From assembly GCF_023702635.1 (NCBI RefSeq), contig NZ_CP098455.1:2790001-2854000 (forward strand): a stretch of 64,000 nucleotides of DNA, in the 5' to 3' direction. The notes under the pieces are model-generated. The model saw nothing but the letters and a program-made list of their open reading frames with translations. It ran no database searches and was not told the DNA's origin. The DNA comes from Spongiibacter taiwanensis. Its GTDB lineage: Bacteria > Pseudomonadota > Gammaproteobacteria > Pseudomonadales > Spongiibacteraceae. Shown here one piece after another: positions 38,727 through 49,076 of this stretch; position 1 is the stretch's first letter, and each line of letters starts with the position of its first letter. The position numbers and the translations under genes were made by a program.

Positions 38727-40976
38727 ATGACCGACTCTATTGCCATCGGCGCCGATGGCGTTGAACAGATTTCGTTGAAAACCTATACCGAGAAGGCGTA
38801 TTTGGACTATTCCATGTACGTTATTCTCGACCGCGCACTGCCCAGCATTGCCGACGGCTTAAAGCCGGTGCAACGGCGTATTGTGTATGCCATGAGCGAG
38901 TTGGGCCTGAAAGCCACCGCCAAGCACAAAAAGTCAGCACGGACGGTGGGGGACGTTATTGGTAAATTCCATCCCCACGGCGACAGCGCAGTGTATGAGG
39001 CGATGGTGCTGATGTCCCAGAGCTTCTCTTACCGTTATCCCTTGATTGATGGCCAGGGTAACTGGGGCTCGCCGGATGATCCCAAGTCCTTCGCGGCGAT
39101 GCGGTACACCGAGTCCAAACTCAATCGCTATGCCGAGGTGCTGCTCAGCGAGTTGGGGCAGGGTACGGTAGATTGGACACCGAATTTTGACGGCAGTCTG
39201 GACGAGCCTGCTAATCTGCCCGCCCGGGTGCCCAACGTACTGCTCAACGGTACCACCGGCATTGCGGTAGGCATGGCAACCGATATTCCGCCCCACAACC
39301 TGCGAGAGGTCGTCTCGGCCTGTGTTCACCTGCTGGATAACCCCAAAGCGAGTGTAAGCGAGCTGTGCGAGCATGTGCTGGGGCCTGATTTTCCTACCGA
39401 AGCGGAAGTTATTACCCCGCGCAGCGAACTGCAGAGAATGTACGAGACCGGCAAGGGCTCTCTCAAGATGCGGGCAGTGTGGCAAAAGGACGGTGACGAT
39501 ATTGTGATCACCGCGCTGCCTCACCAGGCGTCGGGCTCGAAAATTCTGGAGCAGATCGCCCAGCAGATGCAGGCTAAAAAGCTGCCGATGGTGGTGGACC
39601 TGCGGGATGAGTCAGACCATGAGAGCCCGACCCGTTTGGTGGTGGTGCCCCGCTCAAATCGGGTGGACTGCGAGGCGGTGATGAACCACCTGTTTGCCAC
39701 CACTGACCTGGAGAAGAGCTACCGGGTCAATATGAACATGATCGGTACCAATGGCCGCCCCCAGGTAAAAAGCCTCGACCAGATTCTGGGTGAGTGGCTG
39801 GTATTTCGTACCGCAACTACCCGGCGCCGGCTGGAGTTTCGCCTGGATAAGGTGCTCAAGCGCCTGCACATTCTTGATGGCTTGCTGATTGCGTACCTCA
39901 ATATTGACGAGGTGATTGCGATTATTCGCGAGGAAGATAAGCCCAAGCCGGTGTTGATGTCCCGATTTAATCTCAGCGACACCCAGGCTGAAGCGATTCT
40001 GGAATTGAAATTGCGTCACTTGGCCAAACTGGAAGAGATGAAAATTCGCGGTGAACAGCAGGAGCTGGCCGAGGAGCGCGATGCCATCGAATTGACTCTG
40101 TCCTCTGACCGGCGCATGAAAACCCTGGTGCGTAAGGAGCTGCTTCAGGTGGCGGACGAGTTCGGCGATGACCGGCGCTCGCCCCTGGTTGCCCGGAGCG
40201 AAGCCAAAGCCTTCTCGGAAGAGGACGTGGTGGCCGTTGATCCGGTTACCGTGGTGCTGTCGCAAATGGGTTGGATTCGCGCCGCCAAAGGGCACGATGT
40301 GGATGCCGCCGGCCTGAGTTATAAATCGGGTGATCGCTTCAAGCTTTCTGCTTTGGGCAAGAGCAATCAACCGGTGGTGATTCTGGACAACAGTGGTCGT
40401 GCCTACACGGTGGCCGCCCATAGCCTGCCGTCGGCCCGGGGACAAGGGGAGCCCTTGACCGGGCGGATCAACGCGCCCTCGGGCGCCAGCTTCGAAGGCC
40501 TGATGATGGGCGGCGATGACAGCCATTTTGTGCTGGCCAGTGATGCCGGCTACGGCTTTGTTGCCAAGCTGGGTGACCTGCAAGGCAAGAACAAGGCTGG
40601 TAAGGCCGCGTTGACGTTGCCCAATGGGGCCAAGGTGTTGCCCCCGGTCGCGGTGCCCGCCATCGATGACCACTACCTGGCAGCGGTAACAACCGAGGGG
40701 CGCATGCTGGTGTTCCCCCTGGGTGAACTGCCGGTGATGGCCCGGGGCAAGGGCAATAAAATGATCGGTATCCCCGCCGCTCGGGCGGCCTCTCGTGAAG
40801 AGTATGTGATTTCAGTGGCGGTGATGGGCCCGGGGCAAGTCCTCAAAGTGGTTGCCGGCAAGCGCCATCTGAACCTGAAGTTGTCCGAGTTGGAGCACTA
40901 CCTGGGAGATCGAGGCCGCCGGGGCCATAAGTTGCCCAGAGGTTTTCAGCGAGTTGATGGTTTGCTGGTGGAGTAA
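38727..40976 (+). CDS. parC: DNA topoisomerase IV subunit A ParC
   Basis: Decatenates replicated chromosomes with ParE (not in this window). 749 aa. Catalytic Tyr127 in [15 protein letters not shown]. The quinolone-resistance region [12 protein letters not shown] carries Ser87 and Glu91, the susceptible residues (E. coli Ser80/Glu84). The C-terminal beta-pinwheel domain (about residues 500-749) is present, with [12 protein letters not shown]-like blades. The RBS AAGGA is about 14 nt upstream. Convergent with the AhpA-like gene, 12 bp apart; a GGAGGC/GCCTCC hairpin (40984-40998) overlaps that gene's end. Confidence 0.97.
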   Translation: MTDSIAIGADGVEQISLKTYTEKAYLDYSMYVILDRALPSIADGLKPVQRRIVYAMSELGLKATAKHKKSARTVGDVIGKFHPHGDSAVYEAMVLMSQSFSYRYPLIDGQGNWGSPDDPKSFAAMRYTESKLNRYAEVLLSELGQGTVDWTPNFDGSLDEPANLPARVPNVLLNGTTGIAVGMATDIPPHNLREVVSACVHLLDNPKASVSELCEHVLGPDFPTEAEVITPRSELQRMYETGKGSLKMRAVWQKDGDDIVITALPHQASGSKILEQIAQQMQAKKLPMVVDLRDESDHESPTRLVVVPRSNRVDCEAVMNHLFATTDLEKSYRVNMNMIGTNGRPQVKSLDQILGEWLVFRTATTRRRLEFRLDKVLKRLHILDGLLIAYLNIDEVIAIIREEDKPKPVLMSRFNLSDTQAEAILELKLRHLAKLEEMKIRGEQQELAEERDAIELTLSSDRRMKTLVRKELLQVADEFGDDRRSPLVARSEAKAFSEEDVVAVDPVTVVLSQMGWIRAAKGHDVDAAGLSYKSGDRFKLSALGKSNQPVVILDNSGRAYTVAAHSLPSARGQGEPLTGRINAPSGASFEGLMMGGDDSHFVLASDAGYGFVAKLGDLQGKNKAGKAALTLPNGAKVLPPVAVPAIDDHYLAAVTTEGRMLVFPLGELPVMARGKGNKMIGIPAARAASREEYVISVAVMGPGQVLKVVAGKRHLNLKLSELEHYLGDRGRRGHKLPRGFQRVDGLLVE

Positions 40977-40988
40977 CTTTTGGGGAGG

Positions 40989-42194
40989 CTAGGCCTCCTC
41001 AATACCATCCTCGTCCCGATTGAAGCGGCCGGCGAGATTCAGGTTCTTTAGCTGGGTCTGCTGACGGTCTAACAGATCACTGTAGGGCGCCTTCAGCGTG
41101 CTGACGCGATTGCCCTTGTAGTCTACCCAGGCGTCCAGGCGCTCGTGATCTTTGCAGGTGTCATCCAGCCAGATACCGCGACCTTCGGCAGTCACATCGT
41201 GCAGGCGCTCAATCGCAGCGCACTCCATTGCCGCGCACTCCCAATCTTGACCTTCCCCTTCGATATGAGCCACCCCTGCCCGGGTCTTTAGCGCTCGGTC
41301 TAGCTTTTGTAATAGTTCGGCACAACAGATTGCTCGAAATAGCGGGTGGTCGGCGTCGTCGTGATAATCAAAGCGCATGGTTATCGCCGTGCTGCGATGG
41401 GGGATAAGCTGACCGTGGTAGAGCCGGGCAATGGCTTCGGCGCGGGCATAACTATTGTGAAGGTGGGCAGTGAAACTGTCCGGGGCCATTTGGCTTTGTA
41501 GCTGGTCATATGCCTGCCAGTGGCAATGGAGCACATAGTAATCCCGATATCGGTGCTCGCCGGGGGGCAGCAAGTTAACGTCGGGGTTATGAATGTCCTG
41601 AAGCAGCCGCCCCAGGCTGTCGCTGGCGTGGTAGGGTGGGGTGTCCTCCCGCAGCGGTTGGGCCAGACGGACTCTGGCCAGGTCCATCCACATCTCGACC
41701 TTGCGCACCGGCACCGCGACCAGGGCGTAACTCAACGCCGCCAGAATGCCGGTCAGGATCAGCAGGGTTTTTCCCAGGTCTCTGATTTCGGTGCTGATGA
41801 TGTCCTGACTTAAGGACAGCTTGACCGCGCCCAGGCTGCCGTCTCCGGCGACTGGGGCCTCATAGTTGAGGTTTTCCGTGCGCCAATGGCCCGCCTCGGC
41901 CACTGTCTCGCCCCGGGTGTTGGCGATGCTGCCGTACACCACCAGTGGGCTGTTAATGTAGTCTTGGAGAATCGCCTGCAGGCTAACTTTGTCGTTGCGA
42001 AGCAGCGACTGCTGGCTTTGAGAGGCGAGCTGGTTGGTCCACTGCTGGCCGATCATGCGGGTGGTTTCGAGCAGAATCTGTTTGCTGGCGGTCATGCTGG
42101 TGATCAACAGGGTGAGGCCGGCCAGGGCGCAGATCAACGCGGCGACAAATCCGCATTTTGCAGAGAGGGGGAGCTTGAGCAGCTGCTTGAGCAT
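40989..42194 (-). CDS. AhpA/YtjB (SMP_2) family membrane protein
   Basis: Inner membrane protein of 401 aa with transmembrane segments at residues about 14-34 and 140-162. The intervening periplasmic region resembles a small sensor (SLLRNDKVSLQAILQDYINSPLVVYGSIANTRGETVAEAG), as in the YtjB/Smp family encoded beside serB in E. coli and Pseudomonas. The C-terminal cytoplasmic half (about 200-401) is family-specific and unassigned. Divergent from serB with a 118-bp gap. Function in the family is poorly defined. The RBS is weak. Confidence 0.75.
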   Translation of the reverse strand: MLKQLLKLPLSAKCGFVAALICALAGLTLLITSMTASKQILLETTRMIGQQWTNQLASQSQQSLLRNDKVSLQAILQDYINSPLVVYGSIANTRGETVAEAGHWRTENLNYEAPVAGDGSLGAVKLSLSQDIISTEIRDLGKTLLILTGILAALSYALVAVPVRKVEMWMDLARVRLAQPLREDTPPYHASDSLGRLLQDIHNPDVNLLPPGEHRYRDYYVLHCHWQAYDQLQSQMAPDSFTAHLHNSYARAEAIARLYHGQLIPHRSTAITMRFDYHDDADHPLFRAICCAELLQKLDRALKTRAGVAHIEGEGQDWECAAMECAAIERLHDVTAEGRGIWLDDTCKDHERLDAWVDYKGNRVSTLKAPYSDLLDRQQTQLKNLNLAGRFNRDEDGIEEA

Positions 42195-42258
42195 TCGGGT
42201 ATCCAGGCGGGTGACAATTTCGCTGTTTTGCCCGCGAGTATATCAAGGCTTTGCGGCC

Positions 42259-42287
42259 TTGGGTGGAATGCAATCACCCGCTACAAT
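42259..42287 (+). promoter_or_regulatory. putative serB promoter
   Basis: TTGGGT (42259-42264), 17-nt spacer, TACAAT (42282-42287), about 26 nt before the GTG start of serB. Confidence 0.5.
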
Positions 42288-42312
42288 ACGCCGTCTGCAG
42301 CGGGAGTCCCCA

Positions 42313-43524
42313 GTGAACGAGATTATTCTGATAAACATATCCGGTAGTGACCGGCCGGGTGTGACGAGCACCATTACGGGTATTCTGGCTGATCACCAGG
42401 TCAATATCCTCGATATCGGCCAGGCGGTGATTCATGATTCGCTGACTCTTGGGTTGCTGGTAGAAGTGCCCAGCGGGCTGGAGGCCTCCAGCATTCTTAA
42501 GGATATTCTGTTTCGCACCCACGAGATGGGGATGCAGGTTCGCTTTTTGCCAGTGACCCCCGAAAGCTATGAACAGTGGGTGAGTGGCCAGGGCAAGCAG
42601 CGCCACATCGTCACCCTTTTGGCCCGGAAAATCAGCGCCCGCCATATTGCTGCGGTGACCGACATCGTGGCTCGCTACGAGTTGAATATCGACCGAATCG
42701 ACCGTCTGTCGGGCAGGGTGTCGTTGGCGGCGGGGGCGCAGCAGTCAAAGGCCTGCGTGGAGCTGTCGGTGCGGGGGTTTCTGGCCGACGCGTCTGATTT
42801 TCGGCAGGAGTTACTGCGTCTCGCCAGTGAACTCGACATCGACATCGCCTACCAGGAAGACAATATGTTTCGCCGTACCCGGCGCTTGGTGGCCTTTGAT
42901 ATGGACTCCACGCTGATCGAGGCCGAGGTGATCGACGAGCTTGCCGCTGCTGCCGGGGTTGGCAGCCAGGTGGCGGAAATCACCGAGCGTGCCATGCGCG
43001 GTGAAATCGATTTCACGGAGAGCTTCAAGGCCAGAGTGGCGCTGTTGAAGGGCCTGGATGAGTCGGTGCTCGAGGGCATTGCCCAGCGCCTGCCGATCAC
43101 CGAGGGCGCTGAGCGGCTGATCTCGACCCTCAAGCGCATGGGCTACAAAACGGCCATTTTGTCGGGCGGGTTCACCTATTTTGGTGAATATCTCAAGGCC
43201 AAATTGGGCATCGATTATGTCTACGCCAACACCTTGGCCATTGCCGACGGCAAGGTCAGTGGTGAGGTCGAAGGGATCGTGGTGGACGGTCAGCGCAAGG
43301 CCGAACTGCTGCGCGAGATTGCCCGTCGCGAGAGCATTGACTTGGAACAGGTGATTGCGGTGGGTGACGGGGCTAACGACCTGCCAATGCTCAGCATTGC
43401 CGGGTTGGGCATTGCCTTTCGCGCCAAGCCCATTGTTCGGGAGAATGCCAAGCAGTCCATCAGCACCCTGGGGCTTGATGGCATTCTCTATTTGCTGGGA
43501 ATCAGCGACCGGCTCAGCAGCTAG
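42313..43524 (+). CDS. serB: phosphoserine phosphatase SerB
   Basis: Last step of serine synthesis. GTG 42313 (MNEIILINISGSDRPGVTS) with CGGGAG 6 nt upstream gives 403 aa; the open frame upstream is not supported. N-terminal tandem ACT-type domains occupy residues 1-170, as in Pseudomonas-type SerB. HAD phosphatase motifs: FDMDSTLIEAEVID (Asp196 and Asp198), ILSGGFTYF, and VGDGANDLPML. Confidence 0.96.
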   Translation: MNEIILINISGSDRPGVTSTITGILADHQVNILDIGQAVIHDSLTLGLLVEVPSGLEASSILKDILFRTHEMGMQVRFLPVTPESYEQWVSGQGKQRHIVTLLARKISARHIAAVTDIVARYELNIDRIDRLSGRVSLAAGAQQSKACVELSVRGFLADASDFRQELLRLASELDIDIAYQEDNMFRRTRRLVAFDMDSTLIEAEVIDELAAAAGVGSQVAEITERAMRGEIDFTESFKARVALLKGLDESVLEGIAQRLPITEGAERLISTLKRMGYKTAILSGGFTYFGEYLKAKLGIDYVYANTLAIADGKVSGEVEGIVVDGQRKAELLREIARRESIDLEQVIAVGDGANDLPMLSIAGLGIAFRAKPIVRENAKQSISTLGLDGILYLLGISDRLSS

Positions 43525-43536
43525 TGCGACGGTAGG

Positions 43537-45543
43537 TTAGCTGAACGCCGAAAACTCGTAGGTCATGCTGGGCTGGGGTTCGTGCACGTAACTGCCCTGG
43601 ATGAAATCCGGTCCCAGCTGCCAAAGCATGGCGAGCGTAGCGGCACTGCCTACATTGGGAATCACGATGCGGCTGCCGAGAGTTTTGGCGGAGCGGATAA
43701 AGTCGCGAATTTGGCTGTTGTCTGGCGAATCACTGCTGCGAATGCCGGGTTTAACGAGGCCCGGCTGAATATGATTCAAGAACTTGTCTGAGGCCTTAAC
43801 CCGGCCGAAATTACGCACACCAATCTCACCGCCCATGGTTTGAAACTGCTTACAAAAATCCAGTGCCGGCTTCAGGCTATTGCTGATACTTTCCTCGCTG
43901 AATTGCAGTGTTAGGGCGCTGGCAGGCAGACCGGCGGCCTTGATAGCCACACCTAGCCAGGAGCAAAATTCCTGGTCGTGGAAAACGTTGCCGCTGAGAT
44001 TGATCACCAGCTTGACGTCTTTGCCTCCGAGCCGCTCTTTGGCGAGCAGCTTGGTGGCTTCCATTACCATCCAGCGATCCAGTTCGTTATGATCGGGGTC
44101 CCGTTCGATATTGCGCTGCAGTTCACCGGCGGTAATTTCGCCTTCGGCCCGGTCACGCAGATCAAGGCTGACCTCGTAATGGTCACCGCTGGCGCTGCCG
44201 AGATTGACCATTGGCTCAAACAGTAATTGCAGTCGCTGTTCAGCGAGGGCTTCCTGAACCAGTTTGGCGGCCGACTGGCTGTTTTCCAATTGTTGGCGCT
44301 CCCGGCGCACAATCTGAGCCTGGTTGCCGCCGCTATCCACCAATCGTTGAAGGAAGTCAAAGCTGTTGTCGAGGACCGCACTGGCCGCCGGTGGCGTGCG
44401 GTGGTTGATGGGCATGATCGCCACGCTCAAGGTCAATTGAATGGACTGCTTTTTGACTTCAAATATGCCCTCTTCCACGTTTTTGACGAGGTCTTCGGCC
44501 ATTTCCAAGGCATTTTGCGAGGGAACGTGGTGGGCGACGGCAGCGACAATGTCGTCACCAATGCGCCCATAAATTTGTGCGTTGAGGGCGATGCGCAACT
44601 GTCCGCACAGCTCCGCCACCAGTAGTTCGGCGCCTTTCAGCCCGGTCTTTTGACGCAAACGCTGAAAGTTGTCGATGGAAATCAGCAGCAGCGAGCTGTT
44701 GTTGTTTCGCTCACTTTCGATAAATTCCTGGAACGACTGCTCAAAGTAATGGCGGGTGGCCAGGCCGGTGGTTTCATCGATGTTGCCGAAGTTGCCATCG
44801 GCGCCAAGTTCGCTCAACAGGACCTGAATGCAGTCTTCGTCGTCGTACTGGGTATTGCTGCAATGCACAATGCTGGTCTGGGAGCTGCCGTCACGCCCGC
44901 GAAACGCCAGCTCGAGCTGCCGGTCTTCTTTGCCCTTGCCCTGCTGTTTCAGGGCATTCTTCAGCCGTTCCTGGTCCTTGTGTTCGACCAGGTCAACGAT
45001 CGGAAAACCGTCCAGGTCGTCATAGCCCAGGCCGTCACAAAACACCCGGTTGGCATGGATGATCATCCCATCGACGATGTAGGCGACCGGGTCTTTGGAT
45101 TCATTCATTAACAGCTGGCTGCGCTGCTCGGCGACCTCGAGGGAATGGCGCAGCTCATTCATCTGGCGGCGCAATTGCAGTCCCTGAATTTCGCGCAGCG
45201 CGGCGGCGGCCAGTCGGGGAAACTCATATTTGCCAAAAACGGCAGAAATCACTGGGTCGGGCGGGCTGAGGGGGTCGGCATCACCGATGAAAATCACCGG
45301 GATATCGATGCCCTGTTTGCGCAGCATGTTACCGCAGTGCTTGATGTCGAGGCTGGCGCGCTCGTCATCAAATACGATCAGCTCCCATTGCTGGTCGGAC
45401 AGACGTTTGCTCAGCTGCTCACCGCTGCTGACCCGGTCTTCTCTGACAACTTGGCCGGTTTTGCGAAAACTGTTACCGAGTTGTTCGGCGTCGCTGTCCG
45501 AGAGATTCACCAGCAGGACGTGGATAATTTGTTTGTGCATCAT
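43537..45543 (-). CDS. FimX-like degenerate GGDEF/EAL c-di-GMP protein
   Basis: 668 aa: receiver-like domain (1-130), PAS (about 145-255), GGDEF (about 258-405), EAL (about 415-665). The GGDEF site reads GRIGDDI instead of GG(D/E)EF, and in the EAL domain the EAL motif is replaced (YEVSL), the catalytic DDFG loop reads RNFG, and the late catalytic glutamate is absent (PNVGSAA). It should therefore be catalytically inactive and act as a c-di-GMP receptor, like FimX, which governs type IV pilus assembly. Gene order parC-serB-fimX-PilZ matches Pseudomonas. No receiver phosphorylation site is obvious. Confidence 0.78.
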   Translation of the reverse strand: MMHKQIIHVLLVNLSDSDAEQLGNSFRKTGQVVREDRVSSGEQLSKRLSDQQWELIVFDDERASLDIKHCGNMLRKQGIDIPVIFIGDADPLSPPDPVISAVFGKYEFPRLAAAALREIQGLQLRRQMNELRHSLEVAEQRSQLLMNESKDPVAYIVDGMIIHANRVFCDGLGYDDLDGFPIVDLVEHKDQERLKNALKQQGKGKEDRQLELAFRGRDGSSQTSIVHCSNTQYDDEDCIQVLLSELGADGNFGNIDETTGLATRHYFEQSFQEFIESERNNNSSLLLISIDNFQRLRQKTGLKGAELLVAELCGQLRIALNAQIYGRIGDDIVAAVAHHVPSQNALEMAEDLVKNVEEGIFEVKKQSIQLTLSVAIMPINHRTPPAASAVLDNSFDFLQRLVDSGGNQAQIVRRERQQLENSQSAAKLVQEALAEQRLQLLFEPMVNLGSASGDHYEVSLDLRDRAEGEITAGELQRNIERDPDHNELDRWMVMEATKLLAKERLGGKDVKLVINLSGNVFHDQEFCSWLGVAIKAAGLPASALTLQFSEESISNSLKPALDFCKQFQTMGGEIGVRNFGRVKASDKFLNHIQPGLVKPGIRSSDSPDNSQIRDFIRSAKTLGSRIVIPNVGSAATLAMLWQLGPDFIQGSYVHEPQPSMTYEFSAFS

Positions 45544-45582
45544 GTGATTACGGTAACGCCTATTTTGCGTTTTTCTGGTGGC

Positions 45583-47358
45583 TTACAGCACATCCCAAAT
45601 TTGTCCGAATTGACCGTCGTCCTGCTCCTTGCGTATGCGGGGTGTGCTGTGTTCGTCCTTTTTCTTGACCGATCCGAATTCGTCTAACTTAAATACTTTG
45701 AAGGCATTGCCCTCTTCAAGCGCCTCGACCAGGCGAGCCTTGAGCGCGTGCCCTGGACGCAGCAGCTCTACTGACTGCCCCTTCCGAAAAATCGACAAGG
45801 CCGGCACCAGTACACTGGGCTCCCGGTGCCCGGCGGAACCCGAAATTAACAGGGCGCGCTGATAATCGGTAGACGGCAAGCCCGCCTGCAACACCCTGAT
45901 GCTGTAGGGGATGGCCTGGGTCGCCAGCAATTCGGCGCCAATCTGAAAGTTTTCTTCGTTGCGAATCCAGCGAACTGCGGCGAGGCTCCAATCGGCATTT
46001 TCATTGGGGCTCAGGGCAATAATTTCGCCATTGCGCAGCTTCGAATTTGATGGCGCCGACCATCCTATACGATAGCCGGTGTCGCTGATATCGAGAATAC
46101 GCGACTCAACGTAGCTAAATTCGGTGTGGGCAGTTTGGGTGCTAACGGAATCGCTGGGCAGGCTGTAGTTAATGGTTTCCAGTTCATCGCCGCGCTTGTA
46201 GCCAAAATTCCAGTGCTGCTTGTCCACTGAGTGGTGAGATTCGACCGCGGGGGAGTCATCCCAGGGCTGAGAGTGGGTTCGTTCAACGAAGGGGTCGGGG
46301 GAAGATTCGGCAGCATGGCTGTCAATTTTGAAGGCGTCAAAGCCCATTTCTTCCGCGAGGAAGTAGTGACAGGCACCGAGTCCCACCACCAGTCTGGCAG
46401 GGATGTCGCAAGGCTGGCGCTCTGACGAGCGAGCGGCCGCCGAGGCCCATGCCAGCAAAATGCGTTCCTGCAACAGACTGGGAATTTGGCTGTTGCTGGC
46501 AAATAGCTCGTCGCTGCCCAGGGTGGTCAGTGGTTTGGTGTCGATGCCCAGCCAATCTTCGCTGGGGGCGCGGCTCACCAGTTCCCGATACTGAGGTGGC
46601 TGGTCTGCGTCGGGGTCGAGCAGAAAGACGCAGCTTTCCAGACGTTCGTGACGCAGTTCTGCCAGGCCTGCCAGCTTATGCAGCTCATCAAAGATGCCGG
46701 CCAGAAAACGCTGGGGAATTTGGTGAGGTCGGCAGCAGGATAGCAGCAGAGCCCGTTTATAGGCCTCGCCAATGCGGCCACCGCCATAGTGCGGGTCGGC
46801 GATTTTGATTTTGAGAAGTTTGTGCTCCCGGGCCAACTGAAACAGGTGGTGCAACTTAAGCCAGAAGCCTGTGGCCGGGCTGCGGTGCAACTGGTAGGTG
46901 CGCAGCAGAATGCGAGACTGCTCGGCGATGATCCGGTGAAGGCACTTTGCCATCGCATCGGTGGGTTTGAGCAGGCGGCTTTCCTGGGGCAGGCTGCGAA
47001 AGGCGAGTTGGTAACCCAAGATAAGCTGCTTGTTCAGGGTGTCGGCCAGGGAAACGATCTTTTCGACTTTCTCTGGCAGGTTGATCGGCTTGCCAAGATA
47101 GTGTTGGGACAGGCCGCGGACGGCGGCGTGAATATCGGGGCGAAAGGCTTCCAGCAGGTCAAGGCGATCTTTGCCTTTGCACTTAACCTGATTCAACTCG
47201 GACAGGGCCAAATAGAGCTGCTTGGTCGTCTCGCCCAGGTTTGCCCGGGGCAGCGTTTGCAGCCAGCTGTTGGCCGCCGGCGCGGTCATGACAAACAGAC
47301 TGTGCTTGTCCCGGCTGGGTTCCGGCAGCGCGGTTTTGGCGCCCGAATTATCTGTCAT
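45583..47358 (-). CDS. PilZ-domain protein beside the FimX-like gene
   Basis: 591 aa, no signal peptide or transmembrane segment. Most of it (about residues 30-400) is alpha-helical and unassigned, and it resembles a long hypothetical protein next to fimX in Pseudomonas (from memory). A C-terminal PilZ-like domain spans about 440-550 (ESRILDISDTGYRIGWS, then AVRWIRNEENFQIGAELLA), where the DxSxxG-type motif is recognisable but the N-terminal RxxxR is not clear to me. Upstream of the FimX-like gene by 39 bp, probably cotranscribed; likely a partner in c-di-GMP control of pili (inference). Confidence 0.7.
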   Translation of the reverse strand: MTDNSGAKTALPEPSRDKHSLFVMTAPAANSWLQTLPRANLGETTKQLYLALSELNQVKCKGKDRLDLLEAFRPDIHAAVRGLSQHYLGKPINLPEKVEKIVSLADTLNKQLILGYQLAFRSLPQESRLLKPTDAMAKCLHRIIAEQSRILLRTYQLHRSPATGFWLKLHHLFQLAREHKLLKIKIADPHYGGGRIGEAYKRALLLSCCRPHQIPQRFLAGIFDELHKLAGLAELRHERLESCVFLLDPDADQPPQYRELVSRAPSEDWLGIDTKPLTTLGSDELFASNSQIPSLLQERILLAWASAAARSSERQPCDIPARLVVGLGACHYFLAEEMGFDAFKIDSHAAESSPDPFVERTHSQPWDDSPAVESHHSVDKQHWNFGYKRGDELETINYSLPSDSVSTQTAHTEFSYVESRILDISDTGYRIGWSAPSNSKLRNGEIIALSPNENADWSLAAVRWIRNEENFQIGAELLATQAIPYSIRVLQAGLPSTDYQRALLISGSAGHREPSVLVPALSIFRKGQSVELLRPGHALKARLVEALEEGNAFKVFKLDEFGSVKKKDEHSTPRIRKEQDDGQFGQIWDVL

Positions 47359-47447
47359 AGTCTTCCATCGCTATTGCCACTGCGCGTCAGTGTTATGGTG
47401 GCTGTGCAATACATCTTTATAACCCTATGTTTTTACGCGGTTCTTGG

Positions 47448-48458
47448 TCATATCGCAATAGGGGTTTTGCTATCTTCCCCCGGCAATTCCCGGACCAATC
47501 TGGGCACCAGATAGCCGGGAAGGGTGGCCCGCATCGCCTTGATCAGCGCGATGCCGCTTGCCTCGGAGGCCTGAAAATGGGCCGCGCCCTGGACCCGGTC
47601 CAGCAGATGCAGGTAGTAGGGCAGTACCCCCTGAGAAAACAGTTTTTTCTGCAGGGCGACCTGGACCTCCGCTGTGTCATTGATCCCTGCCAATAGCACA
47701 CTCTGATTGAGCAAGGTGACACCTGCTGCGCGAAGGCGGCTGAAGGCCAATTCCGTCTCGGTATCCAGTTCGTTGGGGTGATTGCAGTGCACCACAACCA
47801 CCGTTTGCAGGCGGGTCGCGCAAAGGGTGTCGATCAGCTCAGCGGTGACTCTGGCGGGCATCACCAGCGGAAGCCGGGTGTGGATGCGCAGTGTGGTGAT
47901 GTGCTCGATAGCGGCAATCTGCTTTATCAACTCCGCCAGCGTCTGGTCTTTTGCCACCAGGGGGTCGCCGCCACTGAGAATCACCTCGTGGAGTTCGCTG
48001 CGCTGGGCAATGTAGTTCAGCGCAGCGTGCCAGTCGCGCCTGGCCGGGCTGTTCTCCTGGTAGGGGAAACTGCGCCGAAAACAATAACGACAGTTAATGG
48101 CGCAGGAGGGGGTGGTGATAAGCAGAGCGCGGCTGCGGTATTTGTGAATCAGCCCCGGCACGGGATTGGCGCTGCGCTCTTCAAGAGGGTCGTCGGAAAA
48201 CCCCGGCGTGGTGACGGTCTCGGCCCCGCTGGGCATGACCTGCAACAGCAGTGGATCGCGCCAGTCTCCCCGGGTCATTTTGGCGACAAAGGCCTCCGGT
48301 ACCCGCAAAGGAAACAGTTTTAAGGCCTCCGCCAGCGCCGGTTCCCGGCAGGGGTCCAGGCCCAGTCTGGCCATCAGTTCCTCGGGCTCCCGAATCACGT
48401 TTCGCATCTGTTGCTGCCAATTTTCGGTCTGCCAAAGTGCGTCTTTAACGGGTATCAT
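47448..48458 (-). CDS. epmB: EF-P beta-lysylation protein EpmB
   Basis: Radical SAM lysine 2,3-aminomutase that makes (R)-beta-lysine for EF-P modification. 336 aa. Fe-S motif C119-x3-C123-x2-C126 in [17 protein letters not shown] in [12 protein letters not shown], and PLP-binding-type segments ([11 protein letters not shown]). Lacks the long C-terminal part of catabolic KamA. RBS AAGG. Divergent from efp-epmA with only 48 bp between, so all three modification genes share one control region. Confidence 0.96.
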   Translation of the reverse strand: MIPVKDALWQTENWQQQMRNVIREPEELMARLGLDPCREPALAEALKLFPLRVPEAFVAKMTRGDWRDPLLLQVMPSGAETVTTPGFSDDPLEERSANPVPGLIHKYRSRALLITTPSCAINCRYCFRRSFPYQENSPARRDWHAALNYIAQRSELHEVILSGGDPLVAKDQTLAELIKQIAAIEHITTLRIHTRLPLVMPARVTAELIDTLCATRLQTVVVVHCNHPNELDTETELAFSRLRAAGVTLLNQSVLLAGINDTAEVQVALQKKLFSQGVLPYYLHLLDRVQGAAHFQASEASGIALIKAMRATLPGYLVPRLVRELPGEDSKTPIAI

Positions 48459-48506
48459 TGTGGCCTTTTTACTTTCAGGAAAATAACGCTGTCGGCGAGG
48501 ACCAAC

Positions 48507-49076
48507 ATGGCTAATTATTCTACCAACGAATTTCGCTCCGGGCTCAAGGTAATGCTTGATGGGGAACCGTGCTCCATCCTGGATAACGAATACGTCAAAC
48601 CAGGTAAAGGCCAGGCCTTCAACCGAGTCAAACTGCGTAACTTGAACACCGGCCGAGTGTGGGAGCGAACGTTCAAGTCAGGCGAATCGCTGGAAGGCGC
48701 CGATGTGATGGATGTGGAGATGGAATATCTCTATACCGATGGCGAGTTTTACCACTTTATGGACCCCGACAGCTTCGAACAGGTTCAAGCGGATACCAAA
48801 GCGGTGGGCGATTCCATCAACTGGTTGAAAGAGCAGGACGTGTGTACCGTGACCCTCTATAACGGTGCGCCGTTGTCGGTGACCCCGCCGAATTTTGTCG
48901 AGTTGGAAATCACTGAAACGGATCCGGGACTCAAGGGTGATACCGCCCAGGGCGGCACCAAACCCGCGTTCCTGAGCACCGGTGCCGTGGTTAAAGTGCC
49001 CTTGTTCATTAACCAGGGTGAGGTGATTCGGGTCGACACCCGCAGTGGTGAGTACGTTAGTCGAGTGAAAAGCTAA
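48507..49076 (+). CDS. efp: elongation factor P
   Basis: Relieves ribosome stalling at polyproline. ATG 48507 ([12 protein letters not shown]) with GCGAGG upstream gives 189 aa. Lys34 in VKPGKGQAF is the residue beta-lysylated by EpmA. The three beta-barrel domains are complete, ending [10 protein letters not shown]. The next gene, epmA, starts on the base after its stop codon. Confidence 0.98.
   Translation: MANYSTNEFRSGLKVMLDGEPCSILDNEYVKPGKGQAFNRVKLRNLNTGRVWERTFKSGESLEGADVMDVEMEYLYTDGEFYHFMDPDSFEQVQADTKAVGDSINWLKEQDVCTVTLYNGAPLSVTPPNFVELEITETDPGLKGDTAQGGTKPAFLSTGAVVKVPLFINQGEVIRVDTRSGEYVSRVKS

Noticed and set aside
40984-40998. Terminator between parC and the AhpA-like gene
   Set aside because: A 6-bp stem without a T-run that overlaps the coding end; too weak to call.
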